Numbered from the stretch's first letter, positions 1-8,880 are shown. The stretch is 64,000 nt of DNA from Pseudoalteromonas luteoviolacea (GCF_001696455.1 NZ_MAUJ01000014.1:1-64000); one strand, 5' to 3'. Notes: generated by a model not told the origin, from the letters alone. Made by a program: numbers and translations.

Positions 1-1556
1 GTGCCATTGGTGAGCTTTATATTGCCGGTGATGGCCTCGCACGAGGGTACTTGAATAAGCCAGAATTAACCGCACAAGCTTTTGTAAAACACCCTTATCG
101 TCACTTGTTAGATGTCACCAGTGAGCGTATGTATAAAACGGGAGACTTGGTGCGCATACTGCCTAATAATGAACTCGAGTTTTTAGGTCGCGTCGATGAG
201 CAAGTCAAAATACGCGGATTCCGTGTTGAACTGGGGGAGATTGAAAAACAACTGACGCAACTGCCAGACATTGATGCTGCCGTTGTCCAAATCCAAAAAG
301 ATCAACATGGTCAGGCCCACTTAGTCGCCTACATACAGCAAAACAGTACGACGTGCGAGTCAGACATTCGCACGGCACTGCGCCAACAGCTACCCGATTA
401 TATGCAGCCTTCACACTTCATTGTCCTGCAAACATGGCCACTGACTGCCAACGGTAAGCTAGATAAAAAAGCGCTGCCAAAAGTTGATTTCGAGCTGCAT
501 TCTGGCGCGTCGATTTCTCCACCGAAGACGCCGTTGGAACACGCGCTGATCAAGGCTTGGCAAGCTGCCAAACCGATAGAGCAGCCTTGCGTCACTACGC
601 CGCTCTTTGCGCAAGGCGTCGATTCTTTGTCACTGGTCAAGATCAAGCACCACATTACGCTTGCAGGCTTTGACGTATCTATGCAGCAAGTCATGACACA
701 TCAAACCATTCGCGCACTGGCACAGAGTATTGAAAAAGGGGAAAAAGCCCATACCAAGCCTACCCCCTTAGTCCGTTTAAATCAATCGAGTGCCACCACT
801 TTACTGTATTTAATCCACCCGTATGGCGGTGGTGTTGAAATGTATAGAGAGTTAGCGCAGCAACTGCTGCCACAGGCAAAAGTGTATGGCTTAGTCGCCC
901 CATTTATGTCCGGCCATACGGTACAATTTAATGATTTAGATGAATTAGCAAAGCGCTACACGCAAACGATTCAAGCTCATATCCAAGAAAACGCCAATTC
1001 AGAAACCAAATTGGTGCTAGGTGGATTTTCATATGGTGGGGCGCTCTCCAGTCTCATCACAGAACAGCTAATTGAGCAGAACATACCTGTAGACAGTTTA
1101 TTGATGTTCGATAGCTCAACAGAGAATTTAAAGAAGAGCACACAACATCATTTTGTGGACCGCATGTGTCACATTTTATCCGCAATGGAAATACCACTGC
1201 CTGATGATGCAACGATGGCGATGTGGCGTAACGATCCGGCGCAACATCAAGCCCTCTGCGCAGAATATATGCATCAAAAGTTCGCGGGGCAAATAAGCGA
1301 CTTAGATATCAAAGCATTTATTGATTTCCATGATCAGCTCGAACTGGCAGAAGCAATCAACCAGCATGTAAACCAAGATGTACCGGTTCACTTCTTTTAC
1401 AACCGAGATCATGTTGGTGCGCAAAGCAATATCGCGCGCTGGAAAGCGCGATACTCCAATAATTTACATGCCTACCCGATGGGCTTTAATCATCACGAGT
1501 TTATGTCTGAAGATGCGGTAAAACAAATTATGACCATGCTCAAAGAAGTCCTGTAA
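1..1556 (+). CDS. NRPS C-terminal part: A (partial)-PCP-thioesterase
   Basis: The gene is open at the left window edge; the reading frame begins at base 3 and shows 517 residues. Adenylation core motifs run in order: GELYIAGDGLARGYL (A6), YKTGD (A7), the GRVDEQVKIRGFRVELGEIE stretch (A8), LPDYMQP (A9) and NGKLDKKAL (A10). The specificity residues lie upstream and are not visible. A carrier domain follows with its phosphopantetheine serine at base 624 in QGVDSLSL; the usual double glycine before this motif is missing. The end is a type I thioesterase with nucleophile GFSYGG (Ser codon at 1029), a likely acid in NRDHVG and a histidine in GFNHHEF. Such domains release or cyclise the finished peptide, so this is the last module of an assembly line. 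A hydroxylase gene follows after 32 bases. It may be the end of the line cut at the right edge of the window. Confidence 0.95.
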   Translation, partial: AIGELYIAGDGLARGYLNKPELTAQAFVKHPYRHLLDVTSERMYKTGDLVRILPNNELEFLGRVDEQVKIRGFRVELGEIEKQLTQLPDIDAAVVQIQKDQHGQAHLVAYIQQNSTTCESDIRTALRQQLPDYMQPSHFIVLQTWPLTANGKLDKKALPKVDFELHSGASISPPKTPLEHALIKAWQAAKPIEQPCVTTPLFAQGVDSLSLVKIKHHITLAGFDVSMQQVMTHQTIRALAQSIEKGEKAHTKPTPLVRLNQSSATTLLYLIHPYGGGVEMYRELAQQLLPQAKVYGLVAPFMSGHTVQFNDLDELAKRYTQTIQAHIQENANSETKLVLGGFSYGGALSSLITEQLIEQNIPVDSLLMFDSSTENLKKSTQHHFVDRMCHILSAMEIPLPDDATMAMWRNDPAQHQALCAEYMHQKFAGQISDLDIKAFIDFHDQLELAEAINQHVNQDVPVHFFYNRDHVGAQSNIARWKARYSNNLHAYPMGFNHHEFMSEDAVKQIMTMLKEVL

Positions 1557-1588
1557 CAAAAGAATAATGAGAAAATAAGGCCAAACCA

Positions 1589-2557
1589 ATGCAAACACAT
1601 ATTCCAGACAATTTAACTTGCGCCGATCTGCAACAAATTGGGGGTAAACCGCTGCTGCTAGAAATACCGGAGAATCCCACCTCTGCAACAGACTGGGCGC
1701 AGCAAAATGCTGGTCGCATTAAATCTTTACTGGATAGCAATGGCGCATTGCTGATCCGAGGATTAGATATTCAAGGCAGTAAGAAATTTGGCAAAGTGAC
1801 GGAAAATATCTTCCAATCGCCTTTGCTATCTTATCAATATAGATCAACACCCCGCTCGCGTATGCGTGGCAATGTATATACCGCATCGGAATATCATGCT
1901 CACGAGACGATTTTACAACACAATGAATCCGCATACTCAACAAATTGGCCCTCACACTTGGGGTTTTGCTGCATGCAAACACCAGACACGAAAGGTGCAA
2001 CCCCTATCACGGATAGTCATGCGGTGTACAATGCCATTGACCCGGAAGTTCGTGATTTGTTTGAATCGAAAGGGCTTATGTACGTCAGAAATTACCTAGA
2101 TGTTGATCTACCATGGCAAGAAGTCTTTCAGACACAAGACAAAGCAGAGGTTGAGCAATTTTGTCTTCAACAAAATATGAAATTCGAGTGGCTTAGCGAC
2201 GACCATCTACGCACCAGCCAAGTAGCTCAAGTCTCATTAGCACACCCAATTACGAATCAAACAGTGTGGTTTAATCAAGCTCACCTTTTTCACCTCTCTG
2301 CCCTCAGTCAGGAAAACCAGTCTCACTTTCTTAGCGTATTCGGTGAAGCCGGCTTACCAAGAAATGTCTACTTTGCCGATGGCAGCCCAATAGAGAATGC
2401 TTTGCTTGATCACATCAGAGATATCTATCAACGATTGCAAATACGCTTTGACTGGCAAAAAAGCGATTTATTACTGGTCGACAACCTCGCTTACACCCAT
2501 GGTAGAGAACCTTTTACTGGCAATAGAAAAGTCCTCGTAAGCATGGTTAGCCTTTAG
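1589..2557 (+). CDS. TauD/TfdA (SyrP-like) Fe(II)/2-oxoglutarate dioxygenase
   Basis: A 322-residue member of the TauD family. The iron triad is visible as His111 and Glu113 in ILQHNESAY (HxE rather than the commoner HxD) and His304 in YTHGREPF, with Arg313 nearby as the expected 2-oxoglutarate contact. SyrP-type members of this family beta-hydroxylate amino acids, often Asp, held on NRPS carrier domains. The location, 32 bases after the thioesterase-terminated NRPS and in the same direction, supports that role. Start is ATG 1589 with a weak AAGG upstream. With several Asn/Asp-like adenylation domains in the cluster, hydroxylation of a tethered Asn/Asp is the simplest inference, but free amino acid or another residue cannot be excluded. 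A CmlA-type hydroxylase is also present at 7.1 kb, so two beta-hydroxylation chemistries coexist. Confidence 0.85.
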   Translation: MQTHIPDNLTCADLQQIGGKPLLLEIPENPTSATDWAQQNAGRIKSLLDSNGALLIRGLDIQGSKKFGKVTENIFQSPLLSYQYRSTPRSRMRGNVYTASEYHAHETILQHNESAYSTNWPSHLGFCCMQTPDTKGATPITDSHAVYNAIDPEVRDLFESKGLMYVRNYLDVDLPWQEVFQTQDKAEVEQFCLQQNMKFEWLSDDHLRTSQVAQVSLAHPITNQTVWFNQAHLFHLSALSQENQSHFLSVFGEAGLPRNVYFADGSPIENALLDHIRDIYQRLQIRFDWQKSDLLLVDNLAYTHGREPFTGNRKVLVSMVSL

Positions 2558-2597
2558 CCAACAACACATTTAGCAGGCAAGTATTAAGGAGTCGTCA

Positions 2598-5060
2598 ATG
2601 TTTACATATGTCAGAAAAAGGCACCCGCTCATACTAAGGCTAATGCTATGGGTCGTATTGCCCTTCGCAGCAGCTATTTTTGGTACATATATGTACGTCA
2701 CACAAAGTTTGCCCACCGCCGAAAGTCACCTTGTGGTACCTGGGTTAACGCAAGATACGCTCATTGAGTATGACCAATATGGTGTGGCAACGATTACCGC
2801 TGAGCACGATAATGATGCTTTTTTCGCACTTGGCTATGTACATGCTCAAAATCGCATGTGGCAAATGGAGATGCAACGCCGTTTAGGTACTGGGCGCTTA
2901 AGCGAAGTATTTGGTAAAGAGTTACTTCAAACCGATATGTTCATGCGCACTTTGGGCCTACATCATGTTACCCAGAAAAATCAGCAACACTTAAGTGCGA
3001 CAGAATTAGCCTCTTTAGAATCCTATGCCCAAGGTGTCAATGCATGGCTAGCACAACAACACACCTTACCGCCTGAGTTTCTTATATTGGGCTTGAAGCC
3101 AGAAACCTGGACAGTGAATGATTCAATGCTTCAAATCAAGTTGATGGCGCTGAGCCTCGATGGCAACTTTAGGAAAGACCTTGCATTGAGATTGCTGATT
3201 AAAACGTTAGGAGAGGATCAGGCTATGCAGATCATGCCTGACTACTCAAAAGCAACTCCGGTGGTTGTCCAAGAGCAATACGCAGATGATGACAAAAGTG
3301 CATCAGCGCAATTACTTAACTTCACCAATCATTTATACAATCAATTTAAGTTAGGCGGTAAAGGGGTTGGCAGCAATGCGTGGGTAGTCGATGGCAGCCA
3401 TACGGAATCAGGCCAACCACTGTTGGCCAATGATACACATCTAAAAACACAAATTCCTTCACAGTGGTTTCTTGCCAAAATTAAGGGACACAATATCGAC
3501 GTCTCTGGGGCAACCATTCCCGGCCTTCCTTTGGTACTCATCGGTCGAAATCCACATATCGCATGGGGTGTCACCGCATTAACGGCTGACGTACAAGACA
3601 TCTACCAGGAGCGTTTCCACGAAAAAAATGACACGCTTTACGAGACGGCTGATGGCTGGAAAGAGTTGATGGTTAGAGAAGAGTTAATCCAAGTCAGAGC
3701 AGACTTCCCATCTTATCTCAACCCAGATTATGAACCCGTAAAATGGCACGCCCGCGCCACGCACAATGGACCGCTGATCAGTGATGTCATTGGTAAAGTG
3801 ACGACTCCGATGTCCTTGAGTTGGACCGCACTAGACCCTAAAGACCATAGTTACAGTGCCTTTATGCGCGTCAATTACGCCAAAGACTGGGGATCATTTC
3901 GTGATGCACTTAAACGACATGGCGCCCCCGCACTTAATTTCTTATATGCCGATCTTGCTGGCAACATAGGATATCAAGTAGCAGGAAAACTGCCTTCGAG
4001 AGCCCTAGGTGATGGCACATTACCATTACCCAGCTGGCAAGAAAATACATCTTGGCAGGGGTATTTGCCACAGTCAGACTTGCCAACGATCTATAACCCT
4101 AAAAGTGGTTATATCGTTTCAGCGAACAATAAAATCGCCAGTGGCCGATTCGATTCTCTCATCAATGGCCACTGGGCACCGGGATATAGAGCGCAAAGAA
4201 TTGAGCAACTTTTGACTGATAGCATCAATGGTAGTCGTAAATTCAGTGTTCAAGACTTTGTATCCATGCAAGGGGATAAGACCAGCCTGCAGGCCGATCA
4301 GCTGGTTCATGTGCTGCGTGCCGTGACGCCTAAAAACGCCAAACAGGCGCAAGCGCTGAACTACCTCAAAACATGGGATGCCACATTTGACGAAGACAGC
4401 ATAGCAGCCAGTATTTATCACGTATGGCGTAAGTTTTATAACCAAAACCTACTGCAGGACCCATTAACCGCACAACCAATCAACATGGTCCATGCTGGTG
4501 ACTTAAATGCCATCCAAGGTCGACTATATCCAAGGTTTATGGATAACGTCGTCAATCATGGGCAAACCCACTGGTGTGATAACGCCCTCACTGAAAACGC
4601 AGAAACCTGTACTGATATCGCCCGTACCGCACTACAGCAAGCCATTGAAGAAATCAGTCTAGAGCTGGGTAATGACATGGATAGTTGGCAGTGGTCAAAT
4701 CTATACAAAGCTTATTTTCCGCATACTGGTTTCGGCACAATCCGTTTGCTTGATTACCTCTTCAACCGAGAAGTGAGCAGCGGCGGGTCGGATTACACCG
4801 TGGATGTCGCAGTGTCTAAGTACCAACCAGAGCAAGGGTATCGTCAAACGACCGGCGCGGCCTATCGTCAGGTTATTAACCTTGATGCATGGCAAGATAG
4901 CGGCTTCCTTGTAAATACAGGTCAGTCCGGCAATGTGCTGAGCGACCATTATGATGATTTAATTCCTTTGCTAACCAATACCGAGCTTTTACCAATGGGG
5001 AATACGCAAACTATCCAGTCTATTCGCCTTCAACCAATGACCAAGGGAGCACAGAAGTAA
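2598..5060 (+). CDS. Penicillin acylase-family Ntn hydrolase (peptide maturation)
   Basis: An 820-residue precursor typical in length for penicillin G acylase, AHL acylase and PvdQ. A hydrophobic N-terminal segment (about residues 13-35) suggests export to the periplasm. The autoproteolytic site is VGSNAWVV: Ser259 would become the N-terminal nucleophile of the beta chain, giving a small alpha chain and a large beta chain. ATG 2598 is preceded by AAGGAG seven bases away. The stop codon overlaps the start of the exporter gene (TAATG), so export and hydrolysis are translationally linked. In pyoverdine biosynthesis the exporter PvdE and the acylase PvdQ act in sequence to strip a fatty acyl group from the peptide precursor. 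The same arrangement here, with a starter condensation domain on the first NRPS, points to removal of an N-acyl prodrug group. Quorum-signal or beta-lactam hydrolysis is the alternative. Confidence 0.9.
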   Translation: MFTYVRKRHPLILRLMLWVVLPFAAAIFGTYMYVTQSLPTAESHLVVPGLTQDTLIEYDQYGVATITAEHDNDAFFALGYVHAQNRMWQMEMQRRLGTGRLSEVFGKELLQTDMFMRTLGLHHVTQKNQQHLSATELASLESYAQGVNAWLAQQHTLPPEFLILGLKPETWTVNDSMLQIKLMALSLDGNFRKDLALRLLIKTLGEDQAMQIMPDYSKATPVVVQEQYADDDKSASAQLLNFTNHLYNQFKLGGKGVGSNAWVVDGSHTESGQPLLANDTHLKTQIPSQWFLAKIKGHNIDVSGATIPGLPLVLIGRNPHIAWGVTALTADVQDIYQERFHEKNDTLYETADGWKELMVREELIQVRADFPSYLNPDYEPVKWHARATHNGPLISDVIGKVTTPMSLSWTALDPKDHSYSAFMRVNYAKDWGSFRDALKRHGAPALNFLYADLAGNIGYQVAGKLPSRALGDGTLPLPSWQENTSWQGYLPQSDLPTIYNPKSGYIVSANNKIASGRFDSLINGHWAPGYRAQRIEQLLTDSINGSRKFSVQDFVSMQGDKTSLQADQLVHVLRAVTPKNAKQAQALNYLKTWDATFDEDSIAASIYHVWRKFYNQNLLQDPLTAQPINMVHAGDLNAIQGRLYPRFMDNVVNHGQTHWCDNALTENAETCTDIARTALQQAIEEISLELGNDMDSWQWSNLYKAYFPHTGFGTIRLLDYLFNREVSSGGSDYTVDVAVSKYQPEQGYRQTTGAAYRQVINLDAWQDSGFLVNTGQSGNVLSDHYDDLIPLLTNTELLPMGNTQTIQSIRLQPMTKGAQK

Positions 5061-6811
5061 TGCGTTCAATTTACACATGGTTGACTCGAAAAAAACCAAA
5101 CACACATCATAAGACTAAGCTCTTGGACTTTTTATTGGTTGAGTCACCGAATCTCGTCGCCGCCTCTATATTGCTTGGCATCGTGGCAGGCTTGGCATAC
5201 ACCTTTCTCATCCCTTTGGTTACACAGGCGATTGAATTTAGAAATACATCTGGTTTAAACCCAGTTAATGAAAATGACGTGGTGATTTTTGATTACGAGG
5301 TGAATAAGCCCAAGTATGCACTTACCTTTTTTTCGCTTTGTGTGTTCATTTTAATTGCTCGCACAGCCTCTATGGTGTTGTTACAAAAGGTTGCTAACTC
5401 GGCGACAAAAAGACTGCGTATCTCGATTTATTCCCGTATCACCCAATTGCCCATTCAAGATCTTGAAAGAATAGGCTCAAGTCGCCTCTATGCCACCATC
5501 GTTAATGATGTGCCATTTTTGGTTTCAGGTGCATCGGCTCTTCCCGGCATTCTAATCGGCGTTTCAACTATCTTTGGTATGTTAGGTTTCTTGGTTTACT
5601 TAAACTTTGATGTCTTCGTATTCATTATTTTTACCATTATTTTTGGGATTGTGACGTATCGTATCCCGTTGTTCTTTGGTAACCGGCATTTCCAACAGGT
5701 ACGTAATCGGTTCGATAATATACAAGCTGGGATCCAAGGGCTGGTCTCAGGTGCCAAAGAGCTGAAACTAAATCAAACAAAGAAATCTGAATTTTTACAC
5801 GATGCACTGATAGAGCATGAAGAGTCATACCGCAAACACTCTGACAAAGGCGCACTATTGGTCATCGGGGCAATGTCATATGGTAATCTCATAGCGTTTT
5901 TTGCCATTGGCATATCCACTTTTATTCTCAGTAATCGTTACGCCATCGCGCCTGAAACCTTAGTCTCAATTGTGATGGCCATGCTGTATATTACTGGCCC
6001 TCTGGGCGCAATTATTATGTCTATCTCACCAATAGTGAGAGGCAATATCGCGTTGAAAAACCTCAACAAAATATTGGATGAAATGCCGATAGAAACAAAG
6101 GGAGAGAGAGCAACCACCTCTGATTTTGACGAAATAAAATTGCGCAATATTGAGCTAAGTTATCACAACAATGCGTTTGCATTGGGCCCAGTCGATCTCA
6201 CTCTGCGCAGAGGCGAAATCAACTTCATTGTGGGCGGCAATGGCTCTGGAAAATCAACATTAGCAAAGATTTTAACACTGCACTATGTGCCCAACAAAGG
6301 ACAAGTCACCTTTGGTGATGAAGTGGTTACGGACGAGAATCGCGATTACTACAGGCAACATATTTCTGCCATTTATTCCGATTATCACCTTTTCCCAAAA
6401 CTATACGACGTTAGTCAACATGATTTGGACAACAAAGTCCCTGAATACCTCAACAAACTTAAGCTATCAGACAAAGTATCGATAGAAGATGCTGGATTTT
6501 CAACACTGTCCTTATCTGATGGGCAAAAGAGACGCTTAGCCTTATTGGTCATGTATTTGGAGAAAAGAGACGTGTACCTCTTTGATGAATGGGCAGCGGA
6601 TCAAGACCCCGAGTTTAGAGCGGTGTTCTATGAGCAAATTCTACCCGAACTCAAAGCGGCGGGTAAGTTTGTGCTGGTGATAAGCCATGATGACCGGTAT
6701 TTCAACTATGCCGATAACATTATTCATATGGCAGATGGCAAGCCACAAACCAATAAACCAGATGAGCGCGTTAGCCACGCCTCAGAAGATAAACAAGCGA
6801 CACTCGCTTAG
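5060..6811 (+). CDS. Cyclic-peptide ABC exporter (PvdE/SyrD type)
   Basis: A 583-residue half-transporter with an N-terminal membrane domain (helices around residues 32-52, 85-108, 160-200 and 265-325) fused to an ATPase. Walker A is GGNGSGKST (393-400), the signature is the less common LSDGQ (485-489), Walker B is VYLFDE (505-510) and the switch histidine is His543. The overall layout fits the cyclic-peptide transporter group that includes PvdE and SyrD, which move NRPS products across the inner membrane. The long soluble loop after the first helix, rich in Asn and Asp, is normal for this group. The start ATG overlaps the acylase stop by one base. It probably delivers the acylated peptide to the acylase. 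Confidence 0.92.
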   Translation: MRSIYTWLTRKKPNTHHKTKLLDFLLVESPNLVAASILLGIVAGLAYTFLIPLVTQAIEFRNTSGLNPVNENDVVIFDYEVNKPKYALTFFSLCVFILIARTASMVLLQKVANSATKRLRISIYSRITQLPIQDLERIGSSRLYATIVNDVPFLVSGASALPGILIGVSTIFGMLGFLVYLNFDVFVFIIFTIIFGIVTYRIPLFFGNRHFQQVRNRFDNIQAGIQGLVSGAKELKLNQTKKSEFLHDALIEHEESYRKHSDKGALLVIGAMSYGNLIAFFAIGISTFILSNRYAIAPETLVSIVMAMLYITGPLGAIIMSISPIVRGNIALKNLNKILDEMPIETKGERATTSDFDEIKLRNIELSYHNNAFALGPVDLTLRRGEINFIVGGNGSGKSTLAKILTLHYVPNKGQVTFGDEVVTDENRDYYRQHISAIYSDYHLFPKLYDVSQHDLDNKVPEYLNKLKLSDKVSIEDAGFSTLSLSDGQKRRLALLVMYLEKRDVYLFDEWAADQDPEFRAVFYEQILPELKAAGKFVLVISHDDRYFNYADNIIHMADGKPQTNKPDERVSHASEDKQATLA

Positions 6812-6832
6812 ATATTAAAGAGGATCATAGAA

Positions 6833-7014
6833 ATGAAATTTCACAATATGTTTTGCTCTCAACTATCTGAAGTGGCGACGCTGTTCCTTGAATATCAGTT
6901 TCTAAACTTCTACTTTGCCAAAGCAGGGCCAAGGCGGTGAATAAGAAACTTGCTGATTTTAATAAACCCTATAACGAAGAACTTTTTGAACTCATAGGCA
7001 CAACTTTTAACTGA
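6833..7014 (+). pseudogene. Remnant of a deleted gene, possibly a sulfotransferase
   Basis: A ribosome binding site (GAGG) and ATG 6833 begin 22 bases after the exporter gene, but the frame stops at 6937 after 34 codons. In a different frame, 6934-7011 encodes a stretch containing KLADFNKPYNEELFELIG and stops at 7012. This resembles the extreme C-terminus of sulfotransferase-family proteins (basic residue, aromatic, PYN, then LxELxG). The simplest reading is that a gene once ran from 6833 to 7014 and lost its middle by deletion. The similarity is by eye and short; neither fragment is likely to make a working protein. Confidence 0.35.
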
Positions 7015-7028
7015 CATTCACTGATGCA

Positions 7029-7063
7029 AGGCTGACATAAGGGGCTGCGCCTCGTGTCAGCCT
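7029..7063 (+). terminator. Hairpin, possible terminator
   Basis: AGGCTGACA at 7029-7037 pairs perfectly with TGTCAGCCT at 7055-7063; the loop contains further pairing (AGG with CCT). No T-tract follows, so it may be a factor-dependent terminator or an RNA-stability hairpin. It separates the exporter operon from the hydroxylase gene. The remaining 60 bases up to 7127 are very AT-rich and end in a good ribosome binding site (AAGGGAT). Confidence 0.5.
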
Positions 7064-7127
7064 GGTTGTGCGTTCAAACGACTAACTAATTTTAAATTTA
7101 AATATAATTATTAAAAGGGATACATAT

Positions 7128-8723
7128 ATGTCTACTAAATTATACCTACGCGAAGATGCCTACTTTGAACCGTTGATTAACCACTGGTTTGCTTGGTCCT
7201 ATTTAATCCCGCCAGTCCAAGCATCACGCTATATCACGAGCACCCATAAACGGATCATGACGTCGTTTGTTAAAAATAGTCAACTCCACATTATGGCGAC
7301 GCAAGAAAGTGCACTCACGGGAGGGGAATTCCTGAATGCAAGAGAAGATCAGGTAAAAGACATTCAAGGCTTTCTTGATGAAATAGACAATAAGTACACC
7401 GATATTTGTGAACTATCTGAAGCAGTAAAAACACTGGATGAATTGATCCGTAGCCACACATCAGGTGAGTCCATTGAATACCTATATGAGTTGGTCCCAG
7501 ATCCACTAAAAGGGTATGTAGAGATATTTCTAGATATGAACCACAACCCATCATATCGTATCCTAGAAAAACTGATGTACAACTCAGAACATTACAATAA
7601 GGGGCTACAGACTGTGTCATTTGGGGTTCTAACGAAAGTAGAAGAGCGTCCATTTGCTTTTTCTACGCCACGTATCCCGGATGAAAATCACATTCAATTA
7701 CCATTAGACTTTAATCACCCAGATGTCGAAACGATCATACGCTCTCGCACAGAAGGCGCACCTGCGGAAGAAATAGAAGCTATTTTCAGCCGTCATGAGT
7801 CCATTGGTGGTTTAGATTATCGCGAGCTATTTACAGAACAAGCACCCACACGCCTGCACCAAAAACCCAAAGCGGATGAGTTGAAACTAACATTCTTAGG
7901 CCACGCATCATTTATGCTAGAAACCCAAGATGTCTCTATCCTCATGGACCCCGTGATCGCAGTACGAGGTGAGAGCTATGCAGACGACTGCATCAGTTAT
8001 AGTGAACTACCCGATAAGATTGATTATATATGTATCACGCATAACCATCAGGACCACTACAACATAGAAACGCTTATACAACTCAGACATAAAACCGACA
8101 AACTCGTCGTGCCTGTCAATAATGGTGGCTCTTTAGCCGACCCATCAATGAAACTCATTGGCCAAGAACTGGGCTTTGAAGTCATTGAGGTTGACGATTT
8201 TGATGAAATATTAATTCCAGATGGCAAACTCATTGCGATTCCATTTTTAGGTGAGCATGGCGACCTAAATGTACGCTCTAAGAACGTTTGGTTTATCGAA
8301 CTAAAAGGAAAGAAATTCTTCTTTGGTGCCGATGCGACTAACTGTGATTCTCACATGTATAAACACGTTCACAAGTTGGTGGGTGACGTCGATATCTTAG
8401 CGATTGGCATGGAATGTGTCGGTGCCCCTTACACTTGGCTGTATGGCGCTCTAAACACAAAAATTGTGAGCAAAAACATTAAGAACTCTCGTCGCTTAAA
8501 CGGTGCCAATGCAGAACAAGCATACCATATGGTGGACACATTTAATGCGAAACATGTGTATTTATACGCAATGGGCATGGAGCCATGGTACAAGTACTTT
8601 ATGGGTGTGGATTATGAAGATGATTCAGAGCAAATCATTGAGTCTGATAAAATGATCAACTTCTGTAGTGAAAAGAATATCCCTTGTGAACGCATGGCAG
8701 GCAAGGCGATTATCAATCTATAA
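7128..8723 (+). CDS. CmlA-type diiron beta-hydroxylase (MBL fold)
   Basis: A 531-residue protein with an N-terminal domain of about 240 residues and a metallo-beta-lactamase-fold domain beginning at TFLGHASFML. The metal motif HNHQDH gives His305, His307, Asp309 and His310; Glu376 (FLGEHGDL), Asp402 (GADAT) and His467 (QAYHMV) complete the set. From memory, the seven ligands of CmlA of the chloramphenicol pathway sit at 305, 307, 309, 310, 377, 403 and 468, and CmlA is almost the same length, so this is very probably the same enzyme family and not a hydrolase. The N-terminal EPLINHWFAWSYLIPP stretch also resembles CmlA-like proteins. CmlA hydroxylates the beta carbon of an amino acid held on an NRPS carrier domain. 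The likely substrate here is a carrier-bound residue of the cluster's peptide. It is transcribed alone, after an AT-rich leader and AAGGGAT. Confidence 0.88.
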   Translation: MSTKLYLREDAYFEPLINHWFAWSYLIPPVQASRYITSTHKRIMTSFVKNSQLHIMATQESALTGGEFLNAREDQVKDIQGFLDEIDNKYTDICELSEAVKTLDELIRSHTSGESIEYLYELVPDPLKGYVEIFLDMNHNPSYRILEKLMYNSEHYNKGLQTVSFGVLTKVEERPFAFSTPRIPDENHIQLPLDFNHPDVETIIRSRTEGAPAEEIEAIFSRHESIGGLDYRELFTEQAPTRLHQKPKADELKLTFLGHASFMLETQDVSILMDPVIAVRGESYADDCISYSELPDKIDYICITHNHQDHYNIETLIQLRHKTDKLVVPVNNGGSLADPSMKLIGQELGFEVIEVDDFDEILIPDGKLIAIPFLGEHGDLNVRSKNVWFIELKGKKFFFGADATNCDSHMYKHVHKLVGDVDILAIGMECVGAPYTWLYGALNTKIVSKNIKNSRRLNGANAEQAYHMVDTFNAKHVYLYAMGMEPWYKYFMGVDYEDDSEQIIESDKMINFCSEKNIPCERMAGKAIINL

Positions 8724-8735
8724 AGTAGGAAACTG

Positions 8736-8768
8736 GCTCAGTAGTGCACACCTTAGTCGCTACTGAGC
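8736..8768 (+). terminator. Hairpin, possible terminator
   Basis: GCTCAGTAG (8736-8744) pairs perfectly with CTACTGAGC (8760-8768), 13 bases after the hydroxylase stop. No T-tract follows. It probably isolates the hydroxylase gene from the sigma-54 promoter region downstream. Confidence 0.55.
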
Positions 8769-8781
8769 GACCCAAACGCTT

Positions 8782-8835
8782 GATTTATTTCCTTTTCGAA
8801 AACGTAAATACAATTTTCGAAAACGGAAATAAATC
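8782..8835. promoter_or_regulatory. Tandem upstream activator dyads (enhancer)
   Basis: Two identical palindromes TTTTCGAAAA at 8793-8802 and 8814-8823 are 21 bases apart, two turns of the helix. They sit inside a larger dyad whose outer arms GATTTATTTCC (8782-8792) and GGAAATAAATC (8825-8835) are perfectly complementary. Each core is followed by C and G and then AAAT. The position, about 90-100 bases before the predicted sigma-54 start point, is what is expected for binding two dimers of an NtrC-family activator. The obvious candidate is the regulator encoded at 16401-17753. Confidence 0.7.
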
Positions 8836-8863
8836 ATCACCACAAAAACAAAAAACTCTTATT

Positions 8864-8876
8864 TATCAATTATTTA
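8864..8876 (+). promoter_or_regulatory. IHF consensus site
   Basis: TATCAATTATTTA matches the IHF consensus WATCAANNNNTTR at every defined position. It lies between the activator dyads and the sigma-54 promoter, where IHF bends DNA to bring activator and polymerase together. Confidence 0.55.
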
Positions 8877-8880
8877 CAAA

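Noticed and set aside
7128..8723. Beta-lactamase or NAPE-phospholipase-like hydrolase
   Set aside because: The fold and HxHxDH motif fit, but length, N-terminal domain and the seven ligand positions fit CmlA-type hydroxylases better.
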